From contig DIQT01000015.1 in the NCBI GenBank assembly GCA_002427365.1, forward strand, positions 254,495-261,211: a stretch of 6,717 nucleotides of DNA. Direction: 5' to 3'. The stretch comes from Caryophanales bacterium UBA5455 (GTDB taxonomy: Bacteria; Bacillota_I; Bacilli_A; RFN20; CAG-826). This document shows positions 5,899 to 6,717 of this stretch, one piece after another. The first letter of the stretch is position 1; every line of letters begins with the position of its first letter. Below the pieces are notes generated by a model, which was not told where the DNA came from, did not search any database, and saw nothing but the letters and a program-made list of their open reading frames with translations. A program made the translations under genes and the position numbers.

Positions 5899-5930
5899 GT
5901 CCGTTATCTCCTTTAACGCCTAGTATTATA

Positions 5931-6717
5931 TCAAACATCAACCGAATCAACATCAATTTTGATTACGATTTCATTATTGGAAATTAATGGGCGAAACGCT
6001 TCAAGTAAGCGTGGTTTAATTTTGAAATAGTTTTTATATTTAATAACAAGATACCTTGAATATAACCCGCGTTTATAGTCTAAAAATGGAATCGCCGGTC
6101 CAATAATTTCCGCATCATTATTAAGTTTAGCTTTTAAATCTTCGCTTAAAACACTAATTGTTCGTTCAACAATTTTTTCATCTTTTCCTTCAAGTGTTAC
6201 TTTAATTAAAAAGGTATATGGGACAAAATTTAATAACCGGCGCATGCGCATTTCTTTTGCGAAAAACTGTTCATAATCTTGCTTGGCCGCGAGTTCAATT
6301 ACATAGTGTTCTGGCATATTCGTTTGAATAATTGCTTTACCAGGTAAGTCACTTCTACCGCTTCGACCGATGGCTTGCGTCAGAAGTTCAAATGTTCGTT
6401 CACTTGAACGGTAACTAGGATAATTTAATCCCATATCCGCGAGCACAACCCCAACAAGTGTGACAAGCGGAAAATCGTGGCCTTTGGCAATCATTTGCGT
6501 GCCAATTAAAATATCGGCTTCGTGTTTGCGAAATTTTTCAATTGTTTTCGCAATTGTTTGGCGAACTTTTGCCGAATCACTATCAAGGCGAAGGGTCCGT
6601 GCATTTGGTAGAAGCCGTTGCACTTCTTTTTCCACCCGTTCCGTACCATAGCCGGTTTTCCATAACGCTGTACTCCCACACTTTGGGCAAACGGTGGGGA
6701 ATAACTCAACATGGTCG
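5931..6717 (-). CDS. priA: Primosomal protein N' (replication restart helicase PriA), C-terminal 261 residues (partial)
   Basis: PriA is the 3'-5' superfamily 2 helicase that recognises stalled forks and reloads the replicative helicase. The 5' part lies beyond the right edge; 261 codons are visible. The fragment starts within the zinc-binding region (CPKC, window residues 10-13, then GSTALWKTGYGTERV). It continues with helicase motif V (GTQMIAKGHDF, residues 72-82), the PriA signature DMGLNYPSYRSSERTF, and motif VI as QAIGRSGR (114-121). Family members usually read QVAGRAGR, so this is a mild variant that keeps both arginines. A C-terminal domain of about 120 residues follows and the gene stops at TGA (5931-5933). 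Apparent starts inside this stretch, such as GTG at 6635, are internal, because the frame stays open to the edge with homologous sequence. No frameshift or truncation is seen. Confidence 0.97.
   Translation of the reverse strand, partial: DHVELFPTVCPKCGSTALWKTGYGTERVEKEVQRLLPNARTLRLDSDSAKVRQTIAKTIEKFRKHEADILIGTQMIAKGHDFPLVTLVGVVLADMGLNYPSYRSSERTFELLTQAIGRSGRSDLPGKAIIQTNMPEHYVIELAAKQDYEQFFAKEMRMRRLLNFVPYTFLIKVTLEGKDEKIVERTISVLSEDLKAKLNNDAEIIGPAIPFLDYKRGLYSRYLVIKYKNYFKIKPRLLEAFRPLISNNEIVIKIDVDSVDV

Noticed and set aside
6460..6712. Open frames on both strands overlapping priA near the right edge
   Set aside because: Both are out of frame with the clear PriA helicase motifs, which run open to the edge.
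1..6717. Search for CRISPR arrays, tRNA/rRNA genes, insertion sequences, phage or defence genes
   Set aside because: Nothing of the kind was seen by eye: no spaced direct repeats, no transposase or recombinase motifs, and the window is nearly filled by conserved housekeeping genes.

Overview
The window is a stretch of bacterial chromosome in which every supported gene lies on the minus strand. Read right to left, the order is priA (3' part) - a 186-aa gene of unknown function - [terminator / promoter] - rsmB-like - rlmN - prpC - prkC - rsgA - rpe (5' part). This is the conserved Firmicutes cluster usually written priA-def-fmt-rsmB-rlmN-prpC-prkC-rsgA-rpe, which joins replication restart, rRNA modification, Ser/Thr phospho-signalling and ribosome assembly.

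Organism: base composition is AT-rich and Shine-Dalgarno sites are strong (AAAGGAG, GGAGG). TGG is used for Trp, and TGA acts as a stop (prpC, priA). This points to the Bacilli / Tenericutes side of the Firmicutes with the standard genetic code, so not Mycoplasma or Spiroplasma, which read TGA as Trp. The short kinase without PASTA repeats and the missing def-fmt pair suggest a reduced, Mollicutes-like lineage such as Acholeplasma, Izemoplasma or RF39 relatives. That placement is inference; no marker here fixes it.

Layout: 5931-6717 encodes the C-terminal part of PriA. At 5338-5898 is an unrecognised protein with an acidic linker and a Cys/His-rich tail, followed by a convincing intrinsic terminator (5266-5308). 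A probable extended -10 promoter (around 5194-5219) with a leader of about 110 nt then starts a second transcript. Its six genes (5076 down to 1) all overlap the next by 8, 14, 4, 1 and 1 nt, so translation is probably coupled along the whole unit.

Most interesting points: (1) the RsmB-family protein keeps its architecture and the catalytic TC motif but has lost the SAM-binding glycine motif and the DAPCSG motif, so it looks like a pseudo-methyltransferase kept in frame; (2) the PrkC kinase is a bare, apparently soluble catalytic domain with no Thr in its activation loop; (3) the gene downstream of priA, sitting where def-fmt is expected, ends in a tail with 6 Cys and 4 His. RlmN, PrpC, RsgA, Rpe and PriA look intact in the parts visible.
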